Of a DNA stretch of 64,000 nucleotides, positions 1 through 11,280 are shown piece after piece. The notes under the pieces were generated by a model that did not search any database, was not told the origin of the DNA, and saw nothing but the letters and a program-made list of their open reading frames with translations. Location of the stretch: assembly GCF_964204865.1 (NCBI RefSeq), contig NC_135262.1, positions 4,402,001-4,466,000 of the forward strand, in the 5' to 3' direction. The position numbers and the translations under genes were made by a program. Numbering within the stretch: the first letter of the stretch is position 1; the number at the start of each line of letters is the position of its first letter. The DNA comes from Styela clava (Eukaryota > Chordata > Ascidiacea > Stolidobranchia > Styelidae).

Positions 1-780
1 CCTCCTTCGGGAGTCGTCTGGACATTGTTGTCCCTCAATATCGGTAATACTACAGTATAATGAAGTTGCGCAAAATACTACAAAAAAACGCAATCTAGTA
101 ACGTCATCATTGAATTCCTTGGGAAAAAATAATCCGATTTACCGGAGGAAAAAAAATTTTACCGTAGCATTCGAGAGTTTTCAGCAAAAAACGGCAATTT
201 TGGTCATGTGACGGCGCGATTAATTTAGATTATTATTGAGACAAGCATGGCGTGATATAAAGCATCTGACGTGGTCCCAGACGCCCCTCGTTTGTGAGAC
301 ACATGGAGTGTTTGTTTTATTGAGCCAAATGGAGGGAAATTCTTGGAATTTGGATAGTGCGCTGTACTGTACTGGTAGACTATGCATAGCATGCAATGAA
401 AAATTAGCTGAAAATCTCTGCAGAAATTTGCTCGAATTCCGTGAATTTTGAAAATGCAACAGACTACAATAAATGATCTGCATACCAACTTAACAATAGA
501 TAGTGCTTTAGCCCCAGAAAAGCTGTTCTATATTGCAGTAGTCACATCATCACCATTCAGCCATTGCAAAAAAATGTATTCGATGCCGTCTGGCAGTGAA
601 GTATACCTATTTGTCGCTTACAAACTGTTTTACTCGTTCCATAACACTCATTTTTCTGAACTAATATTTGATTACGGTACTGCAACGATAACAGATATTC
701 TCAGAAAACAAAATCAACATTGATTCATTTGATTTATTTCTAATTTCGGAAATACAACCGAAAACCGAGGAATAGCATGC
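1..780. other. No recognisable gene
   Basis: Only short open frames without domain character occur here on either strand. I recognise no transposon end, RNA gene or splice-supported exon. The interspersed repeat described next begins at about 781. Confidence 0.4.
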
Positions 781-2085
781 AAAACAAGAGAGCTATGCTC
801 AAATATATGGACACGTAGAGTCACATAATTTTGATGACGTCATAGCGAAAAAAAAAGTAATAGCCTTCTGGAGAAAATTTTTATCTTTAACCACTAAAAA
901 TTTCAAAGCAATTGGTCCAGTATTCGAAGAGAAAAGCGACTTTTAAAAACGTGTCAAGCGGTACTGAGTTAGCAGTCAGGCAGCATCTTACCTGTACACT
1001 GTAGGCCATATACGGTAATTGATCACAGAACAGTTGTTCCCTTGCAAATTTTATGTTGTTTACACTTTAGGACAGATAATTGATCACAGAACAATTCTTC
1101 CCTTTCAAATTTTATGTTGTTTCCAGTAGACTCTCATCAAAATAAACAAATATAGTAGGCTACAAGTGCTACAACGCTTGCATTACTGCACTGGTAGGAC
1201 CGTGAAAGAATAAGTTACGGTAATTTCATTGTGGTAAGACACCGGTACCGGCACCAGTACCGTACTTACGTACTGAGCTACCAGTACCGGTTAGCAGTCA
1301 GCCAGCATCTTACCTGTACACTGTAGGCCATATACGGTAATTGATCACAGAACAGTTGTTCCCTTGCAAATTTTATGTTGTTTACACTTTAGGACAGATA
1401 ATTGATCACAGAACAATTCTTCCCTTTCAAATTTTATGTTGTTTCCAGTAGACTCTCATCAAAATAAACAAATATAGTAGGCTACAAGTGCTACAACGCT
1501 TGCATTACTGCACTGGTAGGACCGTGAAAGAATAAGTTACGGTAATTTCATTGTGGTAAGACACCGGCACCAGTACCAGTATCGTACTTACGTACTGAGC
1601 TACCGGTACCGAACATGTAGGTCTGATATTCCGTTCCGCATACGATAGGCTATAAAACTTGCATTGCAGCATTAGTAATACCGCGGAAGGAATAAGTCAA
1701 TTTCACTGCGTTACGGTACCTGTATGGCAACTTACCAGTACCGACCTACAGTAGCTGTAGTACTGAGCAAGACAATCGATCGCGAAACCGCTTGAAATAA
1801 GTGTAAAACAGTGTTCCCATGAGTAAAAATAAATACCGCGAAATTTTGTATGAAATATCATATCTCATAGGATTCATATAAAATTTAAGAATAAACAAAA
1901 GTAATAGCCTTCTAGCGAAAAAATTAATCTTTAACCACTAAAAATTTCAAAGCAATTGGTCCAGTATTCGAAGAGAAAAGCGACTTTTTAAAAACGTGTC
2001 AAAGAACAAGAACAAGAACAACAACAAGAACAACAACAACATAATATTGAAACGATCGTTATGTCCACTACGTGTCCAAAAACAA
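781..2085 (+). repeat. Interspersed repeat split by a tandem array (inverted partner at 3994-4252)
   Basis: The outer parts (about 781-957 and 1900-2085) match the reverse complement of 3994-4252 segment by segment. Shared landmarks are the AAACAAGAGAGCTAT end, the CTTTAACCACTAAAAATTTC core, a CAA/GAACAA-rich stretch and the ATTGAAACGATCGTTATGTC end. A roughly 100-bp core occurs twice as direct repeats (857-957 and 1900-2002) flanking about 940 bp of extra sequence. No coding capacity is visible. The family is not one I can name. Confidence 0.6.
969..1612. repeat. 322-bp tandem duplication (two copies plus a decayed third)
   Basis: Positions 969-1290 and 1291-1612 are near-identical head-to-tail copies starting TTAGCAGTCA. 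A degenerate partial third copy runs over about 1640-1760. Each unit holds an internal imperfect 60-bp duplication (AATTGATCACAGAACA at 1017 and 1077 in the first copy) and ends in a run of CCGGTACC-like palindromes. It lies inside the larger repeat flanked by direct repeats at 857 and 1900. Confidence 0.8.
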
Positions 2086-2335
2086 ACGCACCTATCTGCT
2101 GATCCGAGCGAATGAGTCAGTCACCTTTGACCTCTTGATGATTCGTGAATGTTACGAAAATAAATAAGAAAGTCGATGCTTGGGATACATCTTTGCTGTG
2201 CATCATTTATCGATCTCACCAAAGATAAAAACAAATTGCCAGTAACGGTAACGTACAACTATAATATGGCACGCACAATATTTTAATTGCAGGCACTGCG
2301 ATAGCACACATTTTAAATGTTACTTCCCTTATTTG

Positions 2336-3327
2336 TAGGGTTACCATATTTTTGTGACTTCAAATCGAGAGAGAGAGTTTATTTAATTTTGTCAAACCAA
2401 GGAAACAATTCATGCACACATGAACAAATATCAAAAAAATAGTTTTCGGTATATGACTGGGGGGCAACGATACGACCTTTGGGGGTCATCAGAGTCAGTT
2501 ACCACCCAATTATATTAAATGAGCATAAAAATAACAGGTTCGTGTCAATATATCAATGTCTCTCACGATTTATACTATGTACAATATTTACATGAATTTA
2601 ATATTTTCAATTATGGAAGCATTCTTTTAAATAATGGGATTTTGCACAAATTGAAATTATATTGCAAAATATAATATGATCGAAACGAAAAAAAGTGGGA
2701 AAGCAGGTCAGACAAGCTACCCATTATTTGGGTAACTTGTTTTATTGAATGAATATAAGTTAAACATATCAAGTGGGATTTTGAACAAGCAAATATGGGT
2801 AGAGTTCTATTCTACTATACACACACTAGTGCAATGTAATCAGAAGCGAAGAATCGGGACGCCTCGAAAGACAACGACCCCTTAGCTGTGATTTTATAAC
2901 TTCACATTTTCCGATTTTACTACATAGGCCTACATTCCTACATTTAAAGCTGTCTCGGCTGCCTTTATTGACCCTATTGCTATCGAAATTTCATGCGCAT
3001 ATTCCCTGTCCAAATATCGGGTTCAGTTCGAAAAATAGGAAGGAATTGACGTTAACGATATCGGTACAAATAATTCAAATTTAGACTAATTAGTATTGGT
3101 TTTACATGCGATACGTCTGCCAATCTGTCAATGGGAATCAGCGGGAAACGAACGCATTCACCTTCAGTAAATAGGCTAGCGCTGCGCTACACAGAAACAA
3201 CAGTAACAAGGTCATGTTTGTGTATTATGCTGGAAAAGCGGGACTTTTGGCTGACTTATCGGAACGGCGGGACAAAACGCTGAAAAGCGGGACTGTCCGG
3301 CCTAAAGCGGGACGTATGGTAAGCCTA
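2336..3327. mobile_element. Non-autonomous hAT-type element, 992 bp
   Basis: The left end TAGGGTTACCATA and the reverse complement of the right end (TAGGCTTACCATA) match at 12 of 13 positions. The element is flanked by a perfect 8-bp duplication CTTATTTG (2328-2335 and 3328-3335), the length typical of hAT insertions. No transposase frame is visible. The right part is rich in GCGGGAC motifs. Positions 2370-2530 resemble a reversed non-LTR 3' tail and may be a nested insertion. Confidence 0.8.
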
Positions 3328-3335
3328 CTTATTTG

Positions 3336-3993
3336 TCTTGCTGTACAGTAGAGGGGGGAGCGTATTGGAAGCAGATCTGGGTTAAGTGCGTTTCGTTGAC
3401 GAAAAGCGGAACGGAAGCGGTTTAGGAAAAGAACAAAAGGCCTTTAATAAAAGGGGTAGATCTGTAAAAATTCGTGTCTAGGTAGAAAGAGTATGCTTGA
3501 CGATCGCTTTATTACTATGTATTTGTTCGTAATTTTTTTAATTATTTATTCCATTTAATTTGATAGAGAGTTTTGACCACTATAGATAATTTCAGAAGAA
3601 TGAGCAACAATTCTAATCTAAATATTACACAGCGTCTCCACGATCGGGTTCATGGTTCGGTTCCCTGGATACCCTATCAACTCGTTTGGCTCGATTGATG
3701 CATAATGTTTAGCGGTTGAATGTTTTACAAATATTTTGTTTTCGAATCAAAATGTTTCGATTCGAATATTTTCGAATCTGATTCTATTCAGTACAACGTC
3801 ATATTATCGTTAATTAAGTTTAAAAGAACTATAGTATAAATTGTGATCAAATAATAATGATGAACTAATGAATTAAGTTAGTAGAATCAAATACATTCAA
3901 TGGATGCATCAACTAATATATAAGGGCTGAGAAAATTAAAGAAAGGCCCCAAGCCTTAGAAGCCTCGACATTTATTCATTAACAATTATTTAT
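3336..3993. other. Intergenic, nothing recognised
   Basis: AT-rich sequence without a supported coding frame or a transposon end that I can identify. Confidence 0.4.
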
Positions 3994-4252
3994 TGGACAC
4001 GTTTAGTGGACACAATGATCGTTTCAATATTTTGTTGTTGTTCTTGTTATATTATTTTTCGTCATCATTATAAAATCGCTTTCTCTTTGAATACTAGACC
4101 CATTGCTTTGAAACTTTCAGTGAGTAAAGATTATATTTTTCGCTAAAAGGGTATTACTTTTATTTATCGTTTTTTGTGTGCTATGACGCCATCAAAATTT
4201 GCCACTATGTGGGGCAACGTGACATATATTTGAGTATAGCTCTCTTGTTTTT
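3994..4252 (-). repeat. Inverted copy of the 781-2085 repeat
   Basis: The reverse complement aligns with 781-957 and 2003-2085 and lacks the tandem array inserted in the other copy. It therefore shows what the uninterrupted family member looks like. The two copies form a long inverted pair about 2 kb apart. Confidence 0.65.
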
Positions 4253-4812
4253 AAATTGAAGGGACCTGCCCAAAATGTTTCAATATTTCCTGTTTCGAAT
4301 AATTTACATTTAAACGGTCAAAAAATTAAAAGACGGTCGAATAAATGAATTTGCTTAAATTTAGAAAGCTTAAGCTCCTCAAGGTTATTATACATTTTAC
4401 TATGTTTGAATCTTTTTTAACTGTAATGTTCTATTTATTAGTAATTTGTCCATGTCTCCCCCCACCTTCTCGCTACCAGAAAGGTAGTATAATATGACGT
4501 CGGGTTTTCTCGTGTCTTGACGTTTTATTACATATTCCAGTTTCTTTAAGTGTGTCTAAACACAACTTATTATCCAATCTACTTCAGTGATTAGCGTACA
4601 TTTTTGCATTACCTAAAATTTTAAAACATCTGTGACCCCATAATAAATATATCACGTAACAATAAAGGATTTTTATGACGTCATTGTAATAATCACAAAT
4701 GACCTAGCCTAGGGGCGTCTCGTCGACGTCGTCTAAATCCTGCCCTGCTCATATCTATATCGGTAACTTAGGTTTCATTGATTTAGTGACTTTTTTAATA
4801 TCCGTTCGAGTT

Positions 4813-5464
4813 CGGTGTTCCCAACCTTTTTTTGCCTCACGATCCTCTTTGAATATCTTCTAAAATACCGCGACCCCTTCCACGATATTTACTAAATTTA
4901 TATTTAAAAAATGCACTAAATTCATAGCATAGCCACATATATTTATTCGCAGTCAACTGGTAATATTTAATGTGATAGTTTGGCGTGTATGTGTCTGTGT
5001 AACCAAGACTGGAAATTTGTGGTTGTTTGTTATAATATAGAGCAAGGGTTCCCAATCTTTTTTCTTCAAGCGACCCAAATTTTTTCAAAAGTAAATTTTG
5101 TAAAATCTCGCGACCCAATGATATATTCGCATACTAAACGGCATGTAGTGCTTTTATGCCCGCAAAATTAAATGGCTCTAAATTAAATTAAACCGTCATT
5201 TTTACATGGTAATCATATCAGCAGAAATTAATTAATTCAAAGTTGTTAGTGAGTAAGGAGTGGTTCTTTGCCATCAGCGAGTTTTTGAAGTTGTGGCGTA
5301 GGTTCACTTAACTTAAGTCAAACACGCATTGTATAAAATTACGATTGAACAATACTATACTACCAAATATACAATATGCAATTAAATTTACTAGAAAATA
5401 TTTCTGTCGAAAAAACAGGCGACGACCCAGCTTTTGGTCGCGACTCATAGGTTGGGAAACACTG
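4813..5464. mobile_element. Decayed hAT-like element(s)
   Basis: Two left-end-like motifs, GGTGTTCCCAACCTTTTTTT (from 4814) and CAAGGGTTCCCAATCTTTTT (from 5043), face one right end, GGTTGGGAAACACTG, ending at 5464. The GCGACCCA-type motifs next to the ends are usual for this class. Target-site duplications are not clear: the 8-mers around 5043-5464 match at only 5 of 8 positions. The boundaries, and whether this is one element or two nested ones, remain uncertain. Confidence 0.4.
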
Positions 5465-6925
5465 TTAAAGACAAAGACAAAGCAGGCATCTGTTCATCTT
5501 CTACCTTCAATCTGTTTTGGCCTTCCGTTTTGATACGTAAGAGTCGAAAATCCGCTCTCGCACATGTACGTCATAGCGAAGGGAAGCAGTACTCGAAATG
5601 CCAGTTTCGATATTTTTGGATATGATTTATTACCATTTCACACCAAAATTGTGATAGGCACTTCTGGTAAATATTGTTACACCCCCTTACACTAAGATCA
5701 AGCTAAATTATGTATATGTTGTATATATTAATTAGCTTTAATTAACTTTTTATTATTATTTATCCTCGCACCATGGCAAAGAAATTTCATACAACTTCGG
5801 TTTCTCGTCGATTGCGATAGTTTCCGATTTCAGGTAATTGAGCTTTGCAGGAATATTATTTTAAATAATTGGCCTACAAAATCCCCTGACTGCTTGCTTA
5901 GGCAGAAAAGCATTATTTGAACAATATTGCGTAAAAATTCCCGCTATTGTGGTTGACATACGATATGCGTTTTCTCATAATTTTCCAATAATTGCAGAAA
6001 AGACTGTAACAGAAACCCCCGTGCAAAAATATAAAGGGTAAGCTTCAGAACCAAATTGAACCTAAGACATAATAATAATTATATCGGAAAGAAACGCTAT
6101 CTACCGTGTCTTTGAATCTTCCGAAGCGATTTGGTGATATTGAATCTTCAACCCTTTGCTATCATATTATTTAATTTTCTTTTTCTTTCATCAAGTATAT
6201 ATTTTTTATGGGCAGCAGCGAAATTCAAATCATAATCACACGAATTCAGGTACTCCCGTGGTATGTGTACCAGGTTAGGGTTAGGCCATAATTTTATTCC
6301 TATTTTCCTCATATTAGTTCTATCACGAGTTCGGGACTGTCTGTGAGAATACATCCCCTGTCCATAGGTTTCAGTTCCTTTCCACAACTTGATGTAAAAT
6401 AAGCGAACAAAATTAGTTACCTCTATATTGATATACACACTTCCGCCCGAATTTACAACTTCACCAATTCTCTCACTTGTTTTTCGTAACACTTAATGCC
6501 TTATCTAGAGCCGTACTTTGTGGAAAAGAGACATTTCACTTGCATTTAAACACACTATATCGGCATGGGTAATAATAGGAAATATCTTTGCAGTTATAAC
6601 ATAATAAGAGATCAAAATGCGTAGCTAATAATTCAAGTATTTTACTTATCACAAAACAATAATAAGCGGCCGCTAGTTGTTAGCCGACAACACAATTATT
6701 AAACTGTTCAAAAAAAAAAAATTAACTGTTGCTGACATTTAATTATGTATCTGTCAAGACGGCGGTTAATTGACCAATCTAACATTAATTTATAGCGGAA
6801 TGGAATGCCTATTTTCTAATTTATTAACTTCTGTTTGCCTCACTTAAATCGATTGTCGGAATCTAATTTGCGGCGAAATCCTTTTCATCAAATGCAGTGC
6901 CTCATAGTGATTCTAGCGATGGATT
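5465..6925. other. Intergenic, mostly unrecognised
   Basis: No supported gene. Positions about 6250-6290 (GTATGTGTACCAGGTTAGGG) resemble the centre of the foldback repeat found intact at 11164 and 18801. The lectin gene's last exon ends at 6926 on the minus strand. Confidence 0.4.
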
Positions 6926-9900
6926 TTATATCTGACAGACAACACCAAAGTGATTGAAAGTAGGATAGGAATTCCTCATCCCTGGGTTCGAAGACGCAAA
7001 GAGATAAACATGTTGGTGTTTCTTATAATCCAGTCCTATAGATGGGAAGTTTCTGCTCCACTTTGTGAAGGTTTCTGGATTAGGGTAGATGACGTCACCA
7101 CTCTGCAATTGAAATATTTGAATTTTAGAATACGACAACCTAACCCTTGGAGCATATTCGTCCTTTATTTGCAATTTTTCATAGGTACAAAATGTTTTTA
7201 GATATATAAGTATATAGTATTTCTGTTTATTGGAACCGGTTAAAAACTGAACGCAAAAAGATTTTTTTTTTAATTTCTAAAATTATCTCAAACGACTGCA
7301 AATGAAATTTTTCCCTATTTAGAAAGATCTTAGTTTCACAGAAGTCTTATAGGAGGCATAAACAAATACAATAGTCTATATAAAAAGGGAATATCCCCCG
7401 AGCTGGTAACTGAACTTGAAATAGTTATAAATGTTTAGCGACTTGTAATATGAGCTGTTCTACACCAGAGCTCATAAATTACTTCGTAAAATTCACCTAA
7501 CAAAAATAAAATAGGCTATAAGTATTAATCATAAAAAAAAAGTGGGAAATGACATGCGACCTAGGCAGATTTACCAACACACAACGTGGTCCCCGGCACA
7601 TTTTCCAGTTTGACACACTGCGTCATGGCCCGATATACCAGTCATTGATATTGACAGGAATCGTAGGAAGCTTGGAATAGTGTTTGGAATTATTACCAGT
7701 CAGAATTCCACTGCTTGCAATCTCGATCACAATAGAATACCCCGTCTGTCTATCAATGCTCAAACAACGATATTTGGCAACTAATAATTAATTAGTCTTG
7801 GCGACATGGCGCATAGTACTAAGTGTTAACAAATGCGTTTGTCATTGCAACTCCGATTACCCTTCGTGGGTTCGCAGGTTGGGAAATTATGTGCGAGAGG
7901 ATTGCTGGATTCCTCGCCGCCGTATGGTCCATGTTACGCTGGTAACGGCCTTCTTCATCACCAAGTCCATGCATCTGAAAACATATCATGGCTTACTAGT
8001 CCAATACCTGACATGAACTAGCAACTGAAAGGGAGGCCGTTGTACGCTTTTTTATTTATCCGTCTGGTAGGCTTTCCTCCCCGCTCCGGAATAAATCTGG
8101 AAAATCTTGTCTGTGAATAAATGTAATGTATATATATTGCTTACCATCACATTAATTTTGATCCCGAGCCACAAGTTCGTGTACGATCTTCCTTCTATTT
8201 TTTCTCTAACATTTGCTACGATGTCGTCGTAAATTTCCTGGTTTGGAATAATCGCCAACTTTGCTTCATCATCCGAGCAGATCGCCTTCGCTTGTTCATA
8301 GCTAACATTGGACACTGTGTTTATCTTGGAGTAGAAACATGCACCTTCCATACGAACTTCGCAAAGTTCTACAGAAGAAAAAATTGAAAATGAACACGAT
8401 CGTCAGCAGCCAGTGCCGTTGCATACAATTGCATCCGCAGATTTTAGCCCCCACATACAGATTTCGCCCATGAACATTTGCGCACCCATGGACATTTGCA
8501 CCCATAGATATTTGCACCCATAGACATTTGCACCCACAGACATTTGAACCAAAGGACTTTAGCACCTACGTACTTTTGCACCCGCGAACATTTGCACCAA
8601 CGTACATTTGCACTCACGAACATTAGCACCCACGGATATTCGCATCTATGGACACTTGTACGTTGTACCCATGGAATTTTGCACCCAAAAGATGTTCTAT
8701 TGTCATTTGCGTCGAAATAGGGACATCATAATGTTATATTTTGTAATGAAAACGAGCTAACTGCAAACCCGAGCGTACATGGGTGAAAATATCTGTGGCT
8801 GCAAAGGAATTTTATACACGTGATCTTATACTTGTGAGTTTGTGGCTTAGTTTGGATGTTTATTTAATAAAACAAACGTTTATACTTTCTATCTTACTTT
8901 GACCCGTAAAAATTTATTTTCTTGTATAACGACATTCATAATCTGTTTTCCCCCGAATTATTTTTTAATTTAGGTATAAGGGGCATCATTATTAGAAACT
9001 CGCCCCGGGCAGCAGAAAAGTTTGTCACGCCCCTGACTCTATGTGAGGCGGCATTGGATTTACACCTAAAATGTGTATTCTGCAATGCTATCTCGGGTTC
9101 ACACACATTCCCCTCCCGACGGTGTAATAATTTAGGTAGACAATGCCGAATTCCGACCTCTTTATATAGATAACTGTGGCTTGCATAGAGCCCTGTTCAG
9201 AGCAAAGAAAACAAAAAAAATCTAGTTATATATATATATATATATTCAATAGGCGAATAAAAGTTAAAACTAATTTGGTGATTTATTTTCCCACTAATGG
9301 AATCAACATCCGTGCGAAATGTACCTTTCTCTAAGTTTGATACATATTACTAAATGCTACTTACCGGGCGGTAGATCATCCCTGTTTATTGGTTTGACTT
9401 CGCAAGAAGCTGTTTTATTGTTTGTAATTGATTCAACCAAAGTATTTTCAAGTTCTTCAAAGTTTTCATCAGCTTCTGCCGCTATGGCATCCCCAAGATT
9501 GCCGAATTTTTCTGTCATTTCTGCTTTCCATTTGTCCATTACTGCAATAGAAAAATAGTTCTGGAATATATTTAGTTATGCGTCTATACTTCAACTGAAA
9601 AGCGAAAACCAGCCGGTCAACCAGCCACATCAAGGGGCGGGTGAGCAATAATTCGGATAATCGAAATGTTTTGGCGCAACCTACAGAATTGTTGAATATA
9701 ATGCAAGTGGTTCAAGTTGCTGAACTGACCCGAACAAAGAATTTTTTAAAAAGGAACAAAGTTTTATTGTAATTAATTATTATACTTATACCATCGCTTA
9801 TTCTGAAATTAAATTATTACCTATAGCAAATCTATCCTCAATCCCTTCGTTTATTCGGTCATAATCCACCAATTGGACGTCGTCATCAGAATCTGGCAGA

Positions 9901-9986
9901 GTCACGCAGATTTGAGTGGCTTGTACATTGACTATTTGTTGACTTACAAACAGGCAAATGGGGCAGAATGCTTTCAGAAAGTTCAT
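6926..9986 (-). CDS. Secreted C-type lectin domain protein, four coding exons
   Basis: Four minus-strand exons join in frame: 9986-9821, 9541-9365, 8368-8145 and 7102-6926 (stop TAA at 6928-6926). Donors are GTAATA, GTAAGT and GTAAGC; acceptors are TTGCAG, CTGTAG and TTGCAG; the intron phases are 1, 1 and 0. The predicted protein is about 247 aa. Exon 1 gives a signal peptide (MNFLKAFCPICLFVSQQIV) and an acidic stretch. Exon 2 is a charged, probably helical or coiled-coil spacer. Exons 3 and 4 form a C-type lectin fold: the CEVRMEGACFYS opening, SYEQAKAICSDDEAKLAIIP helix, NLWLGIKI strand, FTKW and the closing FGVVCQI. The KAIC and VVC cysteines fit the outer disulfide, but the usual inner pair and EPN/QPD plus WND calcium-sugar motifs are absent, so sugar binding is doubtful. 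Introns carry a SINE and a minisatellite. The domain call is firm; the ligand is unknown. Confidence 0.8.
7801..7912 (+). mobile_element. tRNA-derived SINE-like repeat, copy 1
   Basis: This shares TGGCGCAT..GTGCT-like and GATTACCCTTCGTGGGTTCG-like blocks with copies at 14650-14775 (minus strand) and 26837-26930. It shares GAGAGGATTGCTGGATTC with the 14650 copy. The blocks resemble pol III A and B boxes. It lies in intron 3 of the lectin gene, antisense to it. Confidence 0.5.
8432..8692. repeat. 16-bp minisatellite (about 15 degenerate units)
   Basis: The unit is close to CACCCATAGACATTTG, repeated head to tail with point changes (8473-8661 is the clearest part). It lies in intron 2 of the lectin gene. 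Because 16 is not a multiple of 3, every frame gives Cys/Gly/Val-rich pseudo-repeats on the minus strand, which are not genes. Confidence 0.85.
9228..9246. repeat. (TA)n microsatellite
   Basis: Short run of alternating TA in intron 2 of the lectin gene. Confidence 0.8.
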
Positions 9987-11163
9987 TTTTTTTCAAAATT
10001 AGTATTAATATGGTGTCTAAGTAGATATGAAAAGCAAAAAATTTGATAATGAATTTGACTGCTAAAAATCTTATATTTTATCTGGATTTGTATTATTATT
10101 ATGACGTCAGAAATGTTTTTAAAATTTTATTTACATTCCAGTCTCGGTCCTAAACAGAAAATTTCAGAAACTGTTTCTATATTCTTGTCTTTGATTGAGT
10201 GTCTCTGCACTAATGCTGCCTTTTGGCGTTTTGTCTTAAATCAGAGCAACGTAGTAAACGTGGCCCATGATAACATGTGGGGCAAACATAACACAAGATA
10301 TATGCTCCATTTTTTCGCACAATTCCTTTGTAGAAATTTGTTGCAAATTTGCCTGCCCAGTCGTGTCCCTCTAAGTTTGGCACTTTTTATGCTTATACAA
10401 ACGATTTTAATGCTTAGATTTATAGCTGACATCGAAGTTCGCTTGATAAGAATCCTGTTTCGCAAAAAATATTGCCAATGCACGAAAATGCGTTACGTAT
10501 ATCCTATATAGCACAAAACAGAATCGGATACTTTTTTTTATTAACAACGATATCAGATTCAGAACTTTTTCCGCCCAAAGCACTCATTGGCTGCTACAAA
10601 GTGAGATTATTTGCAGCGAAGCGATTTGGTTTTACAATTAGTTTCCGATTTCGGGTAATTTTGGATTATTTTAAGATCAAATTTCCGGAGGTAAAATAAA
10701 TATGGATTATTGTTCCAAGCTTGACCAAGGATGTTGCGTCACCTAATTTGACCTTAAATTCAAATAAATTGAGGTCGTGTCGCAACAATTTAGCAAATCT
10801 ATGAACGTAAATATAGGCGCTTTATTATGGGTCAAAAGTCATACCATACTGTCAGGCCGTTTTAAGTTAATTGGGTCAACCGAACCGTGCGCGTCACAAT
10901 TTTTCTGTACAGTTCGAAGTGGCGGGTATCAGAATTCTCCCAGAGAACTTCTGATGTGTTACCTATTATGAAAGCGTACCATTCATATGCCGAAGACACA
11001 GAAAATTGTCCAATCGTCATTATTTAGGCATATATATTCCAATTCATCAAGCAATACGCGCTCTCAACATAATTCGGATTTTTTGTACAAAGCCCCCGCC
11101 ACTAATGCAAAAATGTAAGTTTGAGAAAAATATCTCCGCCACCACGTTTTAAATAAACAAATT
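9987..11163. other. Intergenic, nothing firmly recognised
   Basis: This is the upstream side of the minus-strand lectin gene. A 136-codon open frame at 10101-10511 has no domain character and is judged non-coding. No promoter element could be assigned. Confidence 0.4.
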
Positions 11164-11280
11164 AGGGACCTCCAGAAATATGTGCACCAAGATGGCGCAC
11201 AATCTGAACATAGTATGTGTACCAGGTTTGGGTTCAGGTTGTGCGCCATCTTGGGACCTCCAGAAGTATATTCACCAAGT
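11164..11280 (+). repeat. Foldback (palindromic) repeat, copy 1
   Basis: The arms CCAAGATGGCGCACAATCTG and CAGGTTGTGCGCCATCTTGG are inverted around a short centre, TAGTATGTGTACCAGG. The unit begins and ends with GGGACCTCCAGAA. The reverse complement of 18801-18899 is a near-identical copy. Confidence 0.7.

Noticed and set aside
8052-8144. Read-through extension of lectin exon 3 ending YQTDK
   Set aside because: A good GTAAGC donor ends the exon at 8145, and the phase-matched exon at 7102-6926 supplies the proper lectin C-terminus.
8302-8629. Cys/Gly-rich minus-strand frames resembling a metal-binding protein
   Set aside because: They are translations of the 16-bp minisatellite in overlapping frames.
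10101-10511. 136-codon plus-strand frame
   Set aside because: No homology or splice support; composition is that of AT-rich noncoding DNA.
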